Shown here: in pieces, positions 34,948-47,340 of the stretch | Numbering within the stretch: position 1 is the first letter of the stretch | Layout: every line of letters starts with the position of its first letter | Origin: Chloracidobacterium validum | Lineage (GTDB): Bacteria > Acidobacteriota > Blastocatellia > Chloracidobacteriales > Chloracidobacteriaceae | DNA: 64,000 bases | Direction of reading: 5' to 3' | Assembly (NCBI RefSeq): GCF_018304825.1 | Contig: NZ_CP072648.1 | Coordinates: forward strand, 603,501 to 667,500 | The notes under the pieces: model-generated | Told to the model about the DNA's origin: nothing | The model's input: the letters and a program-made list of their open reading frames with translations, nothing else | Databases searched by the model: none | Position numbers and translations under genes: made by a program

Positions 34948-35582
34948 TCCGGTGAGCAGATCCGTCCAATAATGGTCGCGCCGCCAACCACCCGCTGCCC
35001 CTGCCGAACGCAGAGCGCCACTTCCGGTGGAACGAGCAAGTCAGTGCGCGAGCTAAACTTAATCAGCCCAATTCGTTCGCCGCAAGCCACCTGGTCGCCC
35101 GTTCCTTTCCACAGCACACATCGCCGGGCAATGAGTCCGGCAATTTGCTTGAGCGTGACGGTGATCCGCGCTCCTTCAAGAACAACAATAAACTGCTCGT
35201 TGGTGAGTGCCGCATCGTCCCGTAGCGCGCTCTTGAACTGTCCCGGCCGGTGCATGACATCCCGAATGACACCGGCAATCGGCGCGCGGTTGATGTGAAC
35301 ATCAAGCGGCGACAAAAAGATGCTGACCAGCCAGGGGGATGCCGGATCATCCGGCGTGATTGGTCCAAGACGAGTGATCAGTCCGTCTGCCGGGGCAACG
35401 ACGATGTCATCACCGGGCGGAATGGCGCGCTCTGGGTCACGGAAGAAATAGGCGACAAAGACCGCCAGCAGCCCTACCAGCACAACCAGCCCCCACACTA
35501 GCGGAAGCCAAAACGCCACCAGCGCCAGCAGGAGCGCCGCGCCGCCGCACCATAGCAGGTATGGATAGGCTTCCTTGGCCAT
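34944..35582 (-). CDS. psd: Phosphatidylserine decarboxylase (short, archaeal-type)
   Basis: Converts phosphatidylserine to phosphatidylethanolamine using a self-made pyruvoyl group. It is the short form of 212 aa with an N-terminal membrane hairpin, then 'FLSPLDVHINRAP' and 'HRPGQF'. The self-cleavage site, normally GS in 'FGSR', reads 'FSSRTDLLVP' here: the residue before the serine is Ser, not Gly. The enzyme is probably still active but the change is notable. It overlaps pssA by four bases and is the first gene of the pair. Confidence 0.93.
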   Translation of the reverse strand: MAKEAYPYLLWCGGAALLLALVAFWLPLVWGLVVLVGLLAVFVAYFFRDPERAIPPGDDIVVAPADGLITRLGPITPDDPASPWLVSIFLSPLDVHINRAPIAGVIRDVMHRPGQFKSALRDDAALTNEQFIVVLEGARITVTLKQIAGLIARRCVLWKGTGDQVACGERIGLIKFSSRTDLLVPPEVALCVRQGQRVVGGATIIGRICSPE

Positions 35583-35595
35583 ACATCCGATTGCG

Positions 35596-37390
<1,795 letters not shown>

Positions 37391-37933
37391 ATGCGCTTCT
37401 TACTGCTTTTCTGCACGCTCCTTTTCTTTCCGTTCTTTGCCAAACCGGCGGTTTCGCAATGCAATATGCGCGTGATGGACACCCGTGAACTTGTCCTCAA
37501 TGCCGACCTCATCGCTCGGGTGCGCGTCCGTTCCACCAAGAACATTCGCAATCCAATGTACGGGCAGGTAGCGGTGCTTGAAATTCTTGAAGTGATTTAC
37601 GGCGACCCACGCCGCCGTGAAGTGCGCGTTTGGGCCATGAGCACAACCTACTGCGCCCGCGATGCTTACGCACCTCAGCAAGAAATGCTGGTGTTTCTGG
37701 CGCGCGACCAGACTTCCTTCCACACGGTCAACTGGCAATATGGTCAGTTCCTAGTGACGAATGACATCGTTGAAGCCTGGCGGGGCCGTTCGGCGGAGAG
37801 TGCCACTACCCTAGCAGCTACGCGGCAGCCGGACGTGCCGCTTGGTCAACCGCGTCCGTTTACTGAAGTCAAACAAGAAATCTTGACGTTGCTTGAAGAG
37901 GTTCGCCAGAGCAGCAAGGCACGCCGTCCGTAG
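37391..37933 (+). CDS. Secreted protein of unknown function
   Basis: A 180-aa exported protein. 'MRFLLLFCTLLFFPFFAKPAVS' is a strong signal peptide; the mature part begins with 'QCNMRV' and carries two further Cys-containing segments ('STTYCARDAY'), so a disulfide is possible. 'ADLIARVRVRST' and 'VLEILEVIYGD' look like a beta-sandwich often annotated as unknown. The ATG at 37391 is chosen for the signal; upstream ATG 37349 and GTG 37322 remain possible. No function is apparent. Confidence 0.65.
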   Translation: MRFLLLFCTLLFFPFFAKPAVSQCNMRVMDTRELVLNADLIARVRVRSTKNIRNPMYGQVAVLEILEVIYGDPRRREVRVWAMSTTYCARDAYAPQQEMLVFLARDQTSFHTVNWQYGQFLVTNDIVEAWRGRSAESATTLAATRQPDVPLGQPRPFTEVKQEILTLLEEVRQSSKARRP

Positions 37934-37997
37934 CCGGTTGCCGATTGAAGCGCCAGCCGGACACGACGTGCGTTAGAAGATATTCGGCCTAAAGCCA

Positions 37998-38657
37998 TCA
38001 GGATTTGCCGTTGACCCGCAAGTACAGCCGCTTGGCGTGGTTCCGCGCAATCAGCGAGAGCCGTAGATCATTGGCAAGGCTCGAAAACAGCTCGGCGAGC
38101 GCTGCCGGTTCCGCAATGCGCTGGCCATTCAGGTCGGCTTCCACGTCGCGCAGAAGTTTTGGCATATCGAGCGGCTGATACCGTCGCGCGGTCTCTATCT
38201 GGCTGACGCGCTGGTGCTGGGTCACGAGCCCGCGGAAAAATTTCCCCAAGTCGAGCAACACCGGGTTTGGTGTGTAAGTGAAAGCCAACGAAATTGACCT
38301 ACCGTTGACGAGCAGGGTCAGCTTGTTGAGTCCCAAGTTGGCATGTTTTTCTGATGGTGGCATGGGCGACAGTTCAGCCGCTTTAGTCGCCAGTTGCTGA
38401 AGCCGGAGCAGGGATTCCGGGCGCAGCGCGACTGGAGCATGGGTGAGGTCGGGTACGTCTTTTTCAACGTACTCCAGCCTTCCACGTCCGGTCGCGTCGA
38501 GTGTGATAAGGATACGTGTGATGAGAAAGTTTGGCTGCTCAAACTCGTAGCGATAAGCTTCCGCCTGCGGCGCGGCATCTGACCTCATCCAGCCGCCGCC
38601 TCCCGCCAAAAGCCCTAACCCAATCAAAAAGCGCCGTCTCGGATGTTTCGGATTCAC
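37998..38657 (-). CDS. Exported protein of unknown function, coupled to the acyl-CoA ligase gene
   Basis: A 219-aa protein with a twin-arginine-like start ('PRRRFLIGLGLLAGGGGW'), so it is likely exported folded. The rest is mixed alpha/beta without recognised motifs; 'YRYEFEQPNFLITRILITLD' and 'NKLTLLVNGRSISLAFTYTPN' suggest beta sheets. GTG at 38657 overlaps the ligase stop (GTGA) with GAGGG upstream, so its synthesis is coupled to the ligase. Role unknown. Confidence 0.65.
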   Translation of the reverse strand: MNPKHPRRRFLIGLGLLAGGGGWMRSDAAPQAEAYRYEFEQPNFLITRILITLDATGRGRLEYVEKDVPDLTHAPVALRPESLLRLQQLATKAAELSPMPPSEKHANLGLNKLTLLVNGRSISLAFTYTPNPVLLDLGKFFRGLVTQHQRVSQIETARRYQPLDMPKLLRDVEADLNGQRIAEPAALAELFSSLANDLRLSLIARNHAKRLYLRVNGKS

Positions 38658-40279
38658 AGCTTGCCCTCGGCGTACATTTGACGCAGCGCTTTTTTGTCGA
38701 ACTTGCCAACCGATGTTTTGGGGATGCTCTCAATAAAGCGAAACTCATCAGGAATCCAAAACTTGGCACAGTGCTCCGCCACCAAGTTGTGTAACTCTTC
38801 TGATGTCGGCCGGTCGTCGGCCCTGCGCGGCACAACGAGCGCCAGTGGTCGCTCGCTCCATTTTTCATCTGGGATGGCAATGACGGCAGCTTCGAGCACC
38901 TTTGGATGTGCCATGATGACGTTTTCCAGCGTGACACTGGAAATCCACTCGCCCCCACTCTTGACGAGGTCTTTGGTGCGGTCGGTGATCGTCAGGAGAC
39001 CCTTGGGATCAATGGTTGCCACATCGCCGGTGCGAAACCAACCATCTGGCGTGAACTGTGCCGCTGCCGACTCGTCGTTGTAGTACGCGCCAACGATCCA
39101 CGGGCCGCGCACCTGGATTTCACCTACCGACTTGCCATCCCACGGCATTTCCTGGCCTTCATCGCCGACAATGCGTATTTCGACGCCGGGCGGCGCATAG
39201 CCCTGGTGGGTTTTGAGTGCAATTTTCTCGTCAATCGAGAGGTCGGTTCGGGCGCTCAACGTCCCGGTCGAGGTGCCCATCGGCGACATCTCGGTCATCC
39301 CCCAGGCGTGGACGACCGGCACGCCTAGCTCTTTTTCATAGGCTTCGATCCAGGTCTTCGGAAATGCCGCGCCACCCACGATGAGCGCCCGAAGACTTGA
39401 CACGTCAAAGCCGTGCGCCTTGATCGCCTGATACATGCCAATCCAGAGGGTCGGGACGCCAGCCGCCACCGTCACCTTTTCATCCTGAATGAGCTGCGCC
39501 AGGGTTTCCGGTTTGAGGTGCGGCCCGGGCAAAACGAATTTGAAGCCGAGAGAGGCGCTCAAGTAAGGTAACGCCCAAGCGTTGGCGTGAAACATCGGCA
39601 CGACGGCAATGACCGTATCCGTTCCACTGAGTGACAGCGCATCGCCCGCGCCGGCCGCAATCGTGTGGATAAACTGTGAGCGATGGCTATACAGGACACC
39701 TTTCGGTTGACCGGTCGTGCCGCTGGTGTAACACAGTCCGGCGGCCGCTCGCTCGTCCAACACCGGAAAGTCAAACGTTTCGGGTTCGTCCGCCAGCAAG
39801 TCTTCGTAGTGTCGGACGTTGGGCAGCTTCGTCTCGAAGCCCGGCGGGGCATTGATGATGACAATGTCCCTGACGCTGGTCAGGTGGCTGTGGATGGCTT
39901 CGAGCATGGGAACCAGGCTGGCATCCACGAAAACCATGCGGTCGGCCGCGTGATTGATGACGTAGGCGAGCTGTTCCGGTGCAAGGCGTAGATTGAGCGT
40001 GTGCATAACCGCGCCGTAGCAGGGGACGGCAAAGTACAACTCCAGATGCTGGTAATGATTCCACGCCAGTGAGCCAATCCGGTCGCCCGATTCGACTCCC
40101 AGCTTGGCCAAGGCATTGGCCAAGCGGCAGATGCGTCGGTAGGCAGCGCCATACGTGTAGCGGTGCAGCGAGCCATCCGGGCATTTTGTCACGATTTCAA
40201 CATCGTGGTGATAGCGGCGGGCGCGGTCAAGAAAGTGCAGCATCGTCAATGGGTAATCCATCATCAGACCGTGTAACAT
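38654..40279 (-). CDS. Fatty-acyl-CoA ligase (AMP-forming)
   Basis: Adenylate-forming enzyme, 541 aa, that activates medium- or long-chain fatty acids to acyl-CoA. Motifs: 'YTSGTTGQPKG' (ATP loop), 'HAWGMTEMSP', 'GWFRTGDVATIDPKG', 'TDRTKDLVKSGGEWISS' and the catalytic lysine in 'KTSVGKFDKKALR'. The 'MLHFLDRARRYH' start and overall length match AlkK/medium-chain ligases. The ATG at 40279 is preferred; a longer frame to 40387 is low-complexity. Exact substrate chain length is unknown. Confidence 0.92.
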   Translation of the reverse strand: MLHGLMMDYPLTMLHFLDRARRYHHDVEIVTKCPDGSLHRYTYGAAYRRICRLANALAKLGVESGDRIGSLAWNHYQHLELYFAVPCYGAVMHTLNLRLAPEQLAYVINHAADRMVFVDASLVPMLEAIHSHLTSVRDIVIINAPPGFETKLPNVRHYEDLLADEPETFDFPVLDERAAAGLCYTSGTTGQPKGVLYSHRSQFIHTIAAGAGDALSLSGTDTVIAVVPMFHANAWALPYLSASLGFKFVLPGPHLKPETLAQLIQDEKVTVAAGVPTLWIGMYQAIKAHGFDVSSLRALIVGGAAFPKTWIEAYEKELGVPVVHAWGMTEMSPMGTSTGTLSARTDLSIDEKIALKTHQGYAPPGVEIRIVGDEGQEMPWDGKSVGEIQVRGPWIVGAYYNDESAAAQFTPDGWFRTGDVATIDPKGLLTITDRTKDLVKSGGEWISSVTLENVIMAHPKVLEAAVIAIPDEKWSERPLALVVPRRADDRPTSEELHNLVAEHCAKFWIPDEFRFIESIPKTSVGKFDKKALRQMYAEGKL

Positions 40280-40393
40280 GGGTAGGCTCTCGCTCCTTGC
40301 ATGGAATGGTTTGTCCGGTACAATTGTTTTCACTCTACACGGCGGTCGTGAATCGGTAAGCAGCGCACATTGGGCATCGTTCATCACAAAGGC

Positions 40394-40411
40394 CGGCCGG
40401 GCAACCTTTGA
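40394..40411. repeat. Dispersed 18-bp motif, copy 2
   Basis: Identical to the copy at 9498-9515 (CGGCCGGGCAACCTTTGA). It lies in the divergent gap between the acyl-CoA ligase and the M48 protease genes, 115 bases before the ligase start. Confidence 0.5.
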
Positions 40412-40509
40412 GTAGGCTTTCAGGCACCTGAGCTAGAGATTGTTTCTGGTCAACGTTGTTTTGATATGCGCGCGTTATGACGCAAGCCATCAGAGAGGTA
40501 ATGATACTC

Positions 40510-41925
40510 ATGCTAACCAGCGATTTGAAGTCAATGTCAGCGGAAACTGGATCGGCAAGCAAAAGCGGCCGAAAGGTCGCCGGCTCGCGCATGACGCGCA
40601 GTATGGCCCTGCTGATGGCCGCATTACTGGTGGTTAGCGCGGCGGGCGTGCCAGTGTGGGCCGGTGATCGCACACGACCATCGGGGCCAAATCCATACGA
40701 CAAGTTCCGCCGCCAGGATGATCGCTCGCGTTCCCGTGGCGCGCTTTCGCTTCAGGATGAGCTGACTTTTGCCGAAATGGCCCATCAGGAAATTTCAAAG
40801 CAATACCGTTTCGTGACCGATCCGGTCATCGTCAACTATGTCAACCGGGTCGGGCGGCGCGTCGCTGAAGTCTCTGGACGGCCGGACCTACCATACCAGT
40901 TCTATGTGGTTCAAAACGATCAGATCAATGCCTTCACGCCGGGTGGTGGCCGGATATACATCCATACCGGTTTGATCAAGCAAGCTACCACCGAAGGGCA
41001 GGTCGCTGCCGTGCTGGCGCACGAAGTCGGCCATAACGTCGGTTATCACCTGAGTGCGACGTTGCGCCGCGCTCAGACCACCGGGTTACTGGTTGGCATT
41101 GCTGGGGCGATTTTGGGCGGCGGAGCGGTTGGCCAACTTGGCCAACTGGCTGTGGCGCTCATTGCCAATGGCAGAATGTTTCAGCGGTCGCGTGACCAGG
41201 AACGCGAAGCTGATTTCCTCGGTCTGTATGACATGCACAACGCCGGCTATAACACCGAGGAAATGAACAATATGTTTCGCTTGCTTGGCTCGCTGATGCA
41301 GCGCAGCCCTGGCGCATTCGACAAAATCTTTGCTTCCCACCCACCCCCGACCGAGCGGCTGCAAAACACGCAGCGTGAAATCGCACAGTACCTTGCCGGC
41401 TCAGACCGCCGCGGAACACGTACCACCCAGGAATTCATCAACATCCAGCGCCGGCTGGGCGTGACTGGTCGTGCTTTACCACCCACGCCGGATGACGGAG
41501 ACCTTCCGCCTTCGCGCAATAGCGACACCGCGACTGAGCCGCTGCCCTCCCGTGGCCGGGAAGTGACTTACGACGATGCAGAAGAGATTTTCAGTCGCGC
41601 AGGACTTCAGGGGGTGACGCCGCTACGCGCTGTTCGGGGCGATCTGCTTGGCGGCAACGTCGGTAATGACACCGTCATTGCTTATGAGCGGGGCGGGGAC
41701 GTCGGCGCACTGGTGGACGTTAGCGGGCGTGTCTATCCGCTGCACATCGAAGACCGCGGACGCCACACGCCCATCCTCCCACTCGTGCCGGACGAGGTAT
41801 CGGCGGTCGGTATTGTCCCGGTTGGACGCGGTCGGCGTGCGCAAGTCGTTGTGGTCAGCCGGCGACGACTCAGCTATGTTTGGGAATGGACTGGCCGCGG
41901 CTTTCGCTACCTTGGGAGTCAGTAG
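40510..41925 (+). CDS. M48-family zinc metalloprotease
   Basis: Envelope zinc protease of about 471 aa. A hydrophobic N-terminal segment ('MALLMAALLVVSAAGVPVWA') exports or anchors it. The zinc motif is 'LAHEVGHN' and the third ligand lies in 'EREADFLGLYDM'; 'NAFTPGGGRIYIHTG' precedes them as in BepA/YcaL-type enzymes. The C-terminal ~170 residues form a separate beta-rich domain after a proline-rich linker. Likely role is outer-membrane protein quality control. Starts at 40477, 40501 and 40510 are all in frame; 40510 best fits GAGAGGT. Confidence 0.88.
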   Translation: MLTSDLKSMSAETGSASKSGRKVAGSRMTRSMALLMAALLVVSAAGVPVWAGDRTRPSGPNPYDKFRRQDDRSRSRGALSLQDELTFAEMAHQEISKQYRFVTDPVIVNYVNRVGRRVAEVSGRPDLPYQFYVVQNDQINAFTPGGGRIYIHTGLIKQATTEGQVAAVLAHEVGHNVGYHLSATLRRAQTTGLLVGIAGAILGGGAVGQLGQLAVALIANGRMFQRSRDQEREADFLGLYDMHNAGYNTEEMNNMFRLLGSLMQRSPGAFDKIFASHPPPTERLQNTQREIAQYLAGSDRRGTRTTQEFINIQRRLGVTGRALPPTPDDGDLPPSRNSDTATEPLPSRGREVTYDDAEEIFSRAGLQGVTPLRAVRGDLLGGNVGNDTVIAYERGGDVGALVDVSGRVYPLHIEDRGRHTPILPLVPDEVSAVGIVPVGRGRRAQVVVVSRRRLSYVWEWTGRGFRYLGSQ

Positions 41926-41988
41926 CGCCTGCCCGAACCAACGGCAAATGTTGCTTTCTGTAAGGAAGTCTGTAAGGAAGAATGAGGC

Positions 41989-42552
41989 ATGCCGGAATAC
42001 CCGGAGACGCATGACGCGCCGCTTTCCGCATCCAAAAGCACGGCGTCAACCGACCCTTTTCACGAAGAGTTTGAGCTGTTTCACCGGCACTTGGTCAAAC
42101 ACCGGCTGAAACGGACGGCCCAGCGGGACTTGATCCTACGAACCTTTCTTGAGACCGAGGCGCACCTGAGCGTTGAGGAACTCTATGACCTGGTGAAACA
42201 GCGGGATAAAACGGTTGGCTTCACGACGGTGTACCGAACGCTGCGGTTGCTGGTCGAGGCGCGACTTGCGCGTGAAGTGAACTTCAATGATGGCCGCGCG
42301 CGCTACGAGCACGAATACAAACACGACCACCACGACCATCTGATCTGCACGGAATGCGACGCGCTGATTGAGTTCTTCAGCCCAGACATCGAGCGCCTCC
42401 AGGAAGAAATTGCCAAGCAGTACGGCTTTGTCATCTCCGACCATAGTCATCGGGTGTTTGGGATGTGCCAGGCCTATTACACCGGCAGCGACGCCTACCC
42501 CCCCTATTGTCGCAAGCGCCCAGGCGTAGGACAGGAGGGCAAGGTGCGTTGA
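41989..42552 (+). CDS. fur: Fur-family metalloregulator
   Basis: DNA-binding repressor of 187 aa. Winged helix at residues ~40-100 ('[14 protein letters not shown]', '[13 protein letters not shown]'); dimer domain with metal-binding '[22 protein letters not shown]' and '[10 protein letters not shown]'. It has a ~20-residue N-terminal extension and a short C-terminal tail. The iron regulator Fur is most likely; a Zur or PerR role is possible. The deacetylase-like gene lies 42 bases after it, perhaps on the same transcript. Confidence 0.9.
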   Translation: MPEYPETHDAPLSASKSTASTDPFHEEFELFHRHLVKHRLKRTAQRDLILRTFLETEAHLSVEELYDLVKQRDKTVGFTTVYRTLRLLVEARLAREVNFNDGRARYEHEYKHDHHDHLICTECDALIEFFSPDIERLQEEIAKQYGFVISDHSHRVFGMCQAYYTGSDAYPPYCRKRPGVGQEGKVR

Positions 42553-42594
42553 TTGTTGGCGTCAGTCCGGCGACTGGCAAGCGCACCTAGGGTT

Positions 42595-43494
42595 ATGTTC
42601 GTTTCTTACGCGCCCGGCTACTTTGTGGACATTGGCGATGCGCATGTGTTTCCGATGCAGAAATTTCCCTTGGTCCATGCGCGATTGACCGAGGATGGAA
42701 CGCTTTCGCCAGATGACGTTGTCGCCCCTGCCCCAGCCCGCGATGAAGACATTTTGCTGGCGCACACCCGTGACTACTGGACACGGCTGGCTACTGGACA
42801 GTTGACCGCACGCGAACTACGTCGCTTGGGGTTGCCCTGGTCGGATGGACTGGTCATGCGCTCCCGCTTGGCTGCGCAGGGAACACTCAACGCGGCCCGA
42901 CATGCCCTGGCTGAGGGGATTGCTGGCAACCTGGCCGGCGGCACGCACCATGCCTTTCCCGATCACGGTGAGGGCTTTTGTGTCCTCAACGACATTGCCG
43001 TGGCCGTGCGCGTTTTGCAGCGTGACGGTGACGTAGGGCGGGTGGCGCTGATTGATTGCGATGTCCATCAGGGCAACGCCAACGCGGTTATTTTTGCCGG
43101 TGAGTCAGATGTGTTTACATTCTCGATGCACGGCAAGAACAACTACCCCCTCCGCAAGCCGCCCAGTTCACTTGATTTGGAACTGCCGGACGGCATGACC
43201 GATGCGGCCTATCTGGAGGTGCTCGGCGAGTACGTTCCACAGGTGCTTGGAAAGTTTCGGCCGGACTTGGTGTTTTACCTAGCCGGTGTGGACCCATACG
43301 TCCACGACCGTTTCGGTCGCCTGGCGCTGACGCTGGAAGGCCTCAAGCGCCGCGATGAATTGGTCTTGCGCGCCTGTCGGCGAGCTGGCATTCCGGTGAC
43401 GATCACGCTCTCTGGGGGGTACGCCCGCGACCGGCAGGACACGGTAGAAGCTCACTGCAATACCTATCGCGCCGCCCGCGAGGTATTTGGCTAA
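42595..43494 (+). CDS. Histone-deacetylase-superfamily protein (AcuC-like)
   Basis: Zinc-dependent amidohydrolase of 299 aa that removes acetyl groups from lysine or polyamines. 'GGTHHAFPDHGEGFCVLNDIAV' contains the His-His pair; the zinc ligands are in 'DCDVHQGNANA' and 'AGVDPYVHDRFGRL'. The ATG at 42595 gives the standard N-terminus; TTG at 42553 is an alternative. It follows fur. With the sirtuin at 33.3 kb, the window has both metal- and NAD-dependent deacylases. Confidence 0.92.
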   Translation: MFVSYAPGYFVDIGDAHVFPMQKFPLVHARLTEDGTLSPDDVVAPAPARDEDILLAHTRDYWTRLATGQLTARELRRLGLPWSDGLVMRSRLAAQGTLNAARHALAEGIAGNLAGGTHHAFPDHGEGFCVLNDIAVAVRVLQRDGDVGRVALIDCDVHQGNANAVIFAGESDVFTFSMHGKNNYPLRKPPSSLDLELPDGMTDAAYLEVLGEYVPQVLGKFRPDLVFYLAGVDPYVHDRFGRLALTLEGLKRRDELVLRACRRAGIPVTITLSGGYARDRQDTVEAHCNTYRAAREVFG

Positions 43495-43504
43495 CCGGGC
43501 GGTA

Positions 43505-44731
<1,227 letters not shown>

Positions 44732-44868
44732 AGGCCGCTGATTGTAGCAAGTTGTTGCTGCTTGTCAGTACGTGTCTGTCCGAACGGAAGCGTAGCGACC
44801 AAAGAAATGGCGACCAAACAGTGGCGACTCAAGAAACGGCCGAGAAGTGAAACAGGAAATAAAATCAG

Positions 44869-44925
44869 CTCACGCCGCGACGCTAGGGCGCAGTGTGCCT
44901 GAAGTCCGTGGCGTCGTTGCGTGAG
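44869..44925 (-). terminator. Intrinsic terminator after the secreted partner of CsgG
   Basis: A 15-bp stem (CTCACGCCGCGACGC / GCGTCGTTGCGTGAG, 13 of 15 paired) with a ~27-nt loop; on the minus strand it is followed by CTGATTTTATTT. It lies 54 bases after the stop of the minus-strand gene. Confidence 0.6.
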
Positions 44926-44978
44926 CGTGGCGTTGTCTGAGGCGTACTCAAGGGGGTCGAGCGCCACTCGCGATGTGA

Positions 44979-46265
44979 CTACTGGACGAAGGATGGTGCC
45001 CGGAGCGAGGGTTTCAGGTTACAGACGATGCCTTTAGGCTTGGTTGAGGCTCCGGTATTGGACGGGCGTGCCTGACGCGCTGGCGGCGTGGTCGCCCGCG
45101 CTTTTTTGGGTTGTCCGTTGAGCGGCACGATCTCGACTTCGAGCGTATTCTCTCCATAGCCGACAACGGGCGCTTTGAATTTCGCCCCGCCAGCTTCAAA
45201 GGTCCGATCGTTGAAGAAGTTATAGAGGTCAAGCACATCCATCGTGGTTTCAACGGTCATTCGGTCGCCGCCCGCGCCGACGCCAAGCGTCACATAAGCA
45301 TTTTGGGCTTGCAGCGCCTTGATGATGGACTGGGTCTGCTGGGGTGAAGTCTTGAAATACACCGTCAAGGCGATGTTGTTCTTGAGCTGTTTCTGGTCGT
45401 AGATAACATCACTATCAGCGAAAATCGACTGGTAAAGCTGCCCAACGGCGCGAGTAATCAGAATCGGCGCGGCGTCATCCATCGCCTTGCCAAAGGCCAC
45501 CATGTTGGAGTTGGCGCTGCCACGGGTTGAAATGACCCCTTCGCCAAGGATGCGGTTGTCGTTTGGGCGCATGACCGTGTAGATGAAGTTCGCGTCGCAG
45601 ATGTAACCGCCAATGCTGGCCGGGCGGTTGTCGGTTTCTGGGTCAATATAGATCAGGTAGTCGGCGCCATACTGGAGCGCCTGCTTGGCCAGCATCCGCA
45701 GACCATTTGGCGACTGCTTGATTTGGACAGATGTAATCTCGGTGACACCCTCGAACGCCACGGACTGAAGCCCCGCCTGGCGCATTTGCTCATAGACGAG
45801 GGCCCGCAGCGTCTTGGCGGCTTTGGGATCGTTGAAGCGGTTAGACGGGATGAACATCACCCGTGGCGGACGCTCGCCAAAGCTCAGTACCTTGTTCTGT
45901 ACCAACGCCGATACCATCGCTGGCAGGTTCACCTCCCCCTCGACCGTGAGGATGATTTTGGTTTCGTCGTCGTTGTAGCGCGTGTTCGTGATTTTGAAAT
46001 CGGTTAGAAATTCATCCGGCGGGTCGAGGGCAATATCAATCTCCTCGGCCAGGCTCTCGATGATGGCGCGTGAGAACTTGGCTTCGAGGAAGTCGGCCAG
46101 GAACTGCTTTCTGGCTTTTGACTTGGCGCGCGCTTCCGACGCCGAGCGCGTCGTCGCGTTGTAGTCAAATGTGTAGCGTTTTTTGAGCGTATCTCCGTTA
46201 ACCGTAAGTGTGGCGGCGAAAAAGATGCCACAAGTTATTGCAACCAAGCGGCGTATGAGTCTCAC
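44979..46265 (-). CDS. Secreted protein associated with a CsgG-like gene
   Basis: A 428-aa exported protein. The GTG at 46265, 7 nt after GGGGAG, gives the signal 'LIRRLVAITCGIFFAATLTVNG'; TTG codons farther up lack spacing. The N-terminal ~100 residues ('RSASEARAKSKARKQFLADFLEAKF') resemble the FlgT/LPP20-type alpha-beta domain; later segments repeat a similar pattern ('TSPQQTQSIIKALQAQNAYV'). No catalytic motif. It follows the CsgG-like gene and a terminator, so it can be expressed separately. Role unknown, perhaps an outer-membrane assembly with CsgG. Confidence 0.65.
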   Translation of the reverse strand: MRLIRRLVAITCGIFFAATLTVNGDTLKKRYTFDYNATTRSASEARAKSKARKQFLADFLEAKFSRAIIESLAEEIDIALDPPDEFLTDFKITNTRYNDDETKIILTVEGEVNLPAMVSALVQNKVLSFGERPPRVMFIPSNRFNDPKAAKTLRALVYEQMRQAGLQSVAFEGVTEITSVQIKQSPNGLRMLAKQALQYGADYLIYIDPETDNRPASIGGYICDANFIYTVMRPNDNRILGEGVISTRGSANSNMVAFGKAMDDAAPILITRAVGQLYQSIFADSDVIYDQKQLKNNIALTVYFKTSPQQTQSIIKALQAQNAYVTLGVGAGGDRMTVETTMDVLDLYNFFNDRTFEAGGAKFKAPVVGYGENTLEVEIVPLNGQPKKARATTPPARQARPSNTGASTKPKGIVCNLKPSLRAPSFVQ

Positions 46266-46308
46266 AGGCAATCTCCCCAAAATCTGAAATAAGCTGAAAC
46301 GACGGCTG

Positions 46309-46340
46309 AAAAAAACAACCCAGCGTGAAGGTCGCTGGGT
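46309..46340 (-). terminator. Intrinsic terminator after the CsgG-like gene
   Basis: ACCCAGCG, loop, CGCTGGGT (8-bp perfect stem, 46318-46340); on the minus strand it is followed by TTGTTTTTTT. This is the clearest rho-independent terminator in the window. Confidence 0.85.
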
Positions 46341-46356
46341 CTATCAAGCTGGGTAT

Positions 46357-47340
46357 TTACCGACGGCGTGGTGGTTGAGCATTGGGCGTCCGGGCGACCT
46401 GCCGAACGGTCATGTCAGTTTGAATCCGTCCTAGATTCGGCGTTGGGTCGGCAACTTTTGAGTTTGGGTCAAAGGTTTGAACGACATCGCAGTACGCCAC
46501 CTTTTCACTCACCTTGGCGGCGCGGAGCGTCGCCACCCGATTGGTAATGCGTTCCAGAATGGTTCCATCGGCGTCACGGATGGGTTCGCCTTCCAGGATG
46601 ACATCAAACTGAATCCCTTCCTGAACGCCATCCGCGCTGCCGCTGCGGATGATGACCTGCCCATCGCGCACCATGGCAACCGTCGTCTCAAAAGGCACCT
46701 CGAGACTGACAACTTCCGCAAAACGCTGCGCGAAGGTTTTCATCATTTTGGTGAACGATTCTTGTCCGGGCGCGTCGCTGCTGCTGCTGCCGAGGCTTCC
46801 GACTTGTGTCGAGGTTGTCGCATCACTCGCATCGTAGTTCTCAGACTTGATAACCGAGCCGGTCTCCGCATTGATAAGCTGCATGTTGACCTTGCTCGTC
46901 ATCTTTTTCTTCCGCTGGCCAAAGCCACCAACGCTGATACCTTCTTCCTTGACATCAATTGAGACGCACTTGGCGACAATGATGTACTGCGCCGAGCCGA
47001 GTCGTCCAACTTGGATGGCGTTGTTAGGATCGGCCAAGTCGGAGTTGGCAAGTTTTTGCTCGGCGATAATAGAGTTGAGCGAGTCGCGCGACAGAATGTC
47101 AAACCGTCCACCGGTGAGTGCTGTTTCCAGCTCAGCCACCATGATGTCCTTAGTCCAGCCGCGCTGGTTATCCTGCGGAATGATAGCGACCTTGATCTTG
47201 CCTTTCTTCGGCTTATTGTCGCGCATGTCGTTTGACGGGGCGGTGCTGGTCTGACGCTGAGCCATCGCCGGTGCGGGATTGATGGCAAGCAGCAGACACC
47301 CACCTAAAACAAGGATGAGAAAAAGTTTCCAGTTTTTCAT
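46357..47340 (-). CDS. CsgG-family outer-membrane protein
   Basis: A 327-aa exported protein with a CsgG domain: 'IKVAIIPQDNQRGWTKDIMVAELETAL', 'FDILSRDSLNSIIAEQKL' and 'GSAQYIIVAKCVSIDV' are typical. CsgG forms the curli secretion pore or related envelope structures. The signal region has a Cys ('VLGGCLLL') that could be a lipobox, but 'AMAQ' is also a cleavable site, so lipidation is unclear. The ATG at 47340 is used; the longer frame to 47823 overlaps the divergent aroQ gene. A C-terminal ~110 residues extend beyond the CsgG core. No csgA-like subunit gene is visible. Confidence 0.85.
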   Translation of the reverse strand: MKNWKLFLILVLGGCLLLAINPAPAMAQRQTSTAPSNDMRDNKPKKGKIKVAIIPQDNQRGWTKDIMVAELETALTGGRFDILSRDSLNSIIAEQKLANSDLADPNNAIQVGRLGSAQYIIVAKCVSIDVKEEGISVGGFGQRKKKMTSKVNMQLINAETGSVIKSENYDASDATTSTQVGSLGSSSSDAPGQESFTKMMKTFAQRFAEVVSLEVPFETTVAMVRDGQVIIRSGSADGVQEGIQFDVILEGEPIRDADGTILERITNRVATLRAAKVSEKVAYCDVVQTFDPNSKVADPTPNLGRIQTDMTVRQVARTPNAQPPRRR

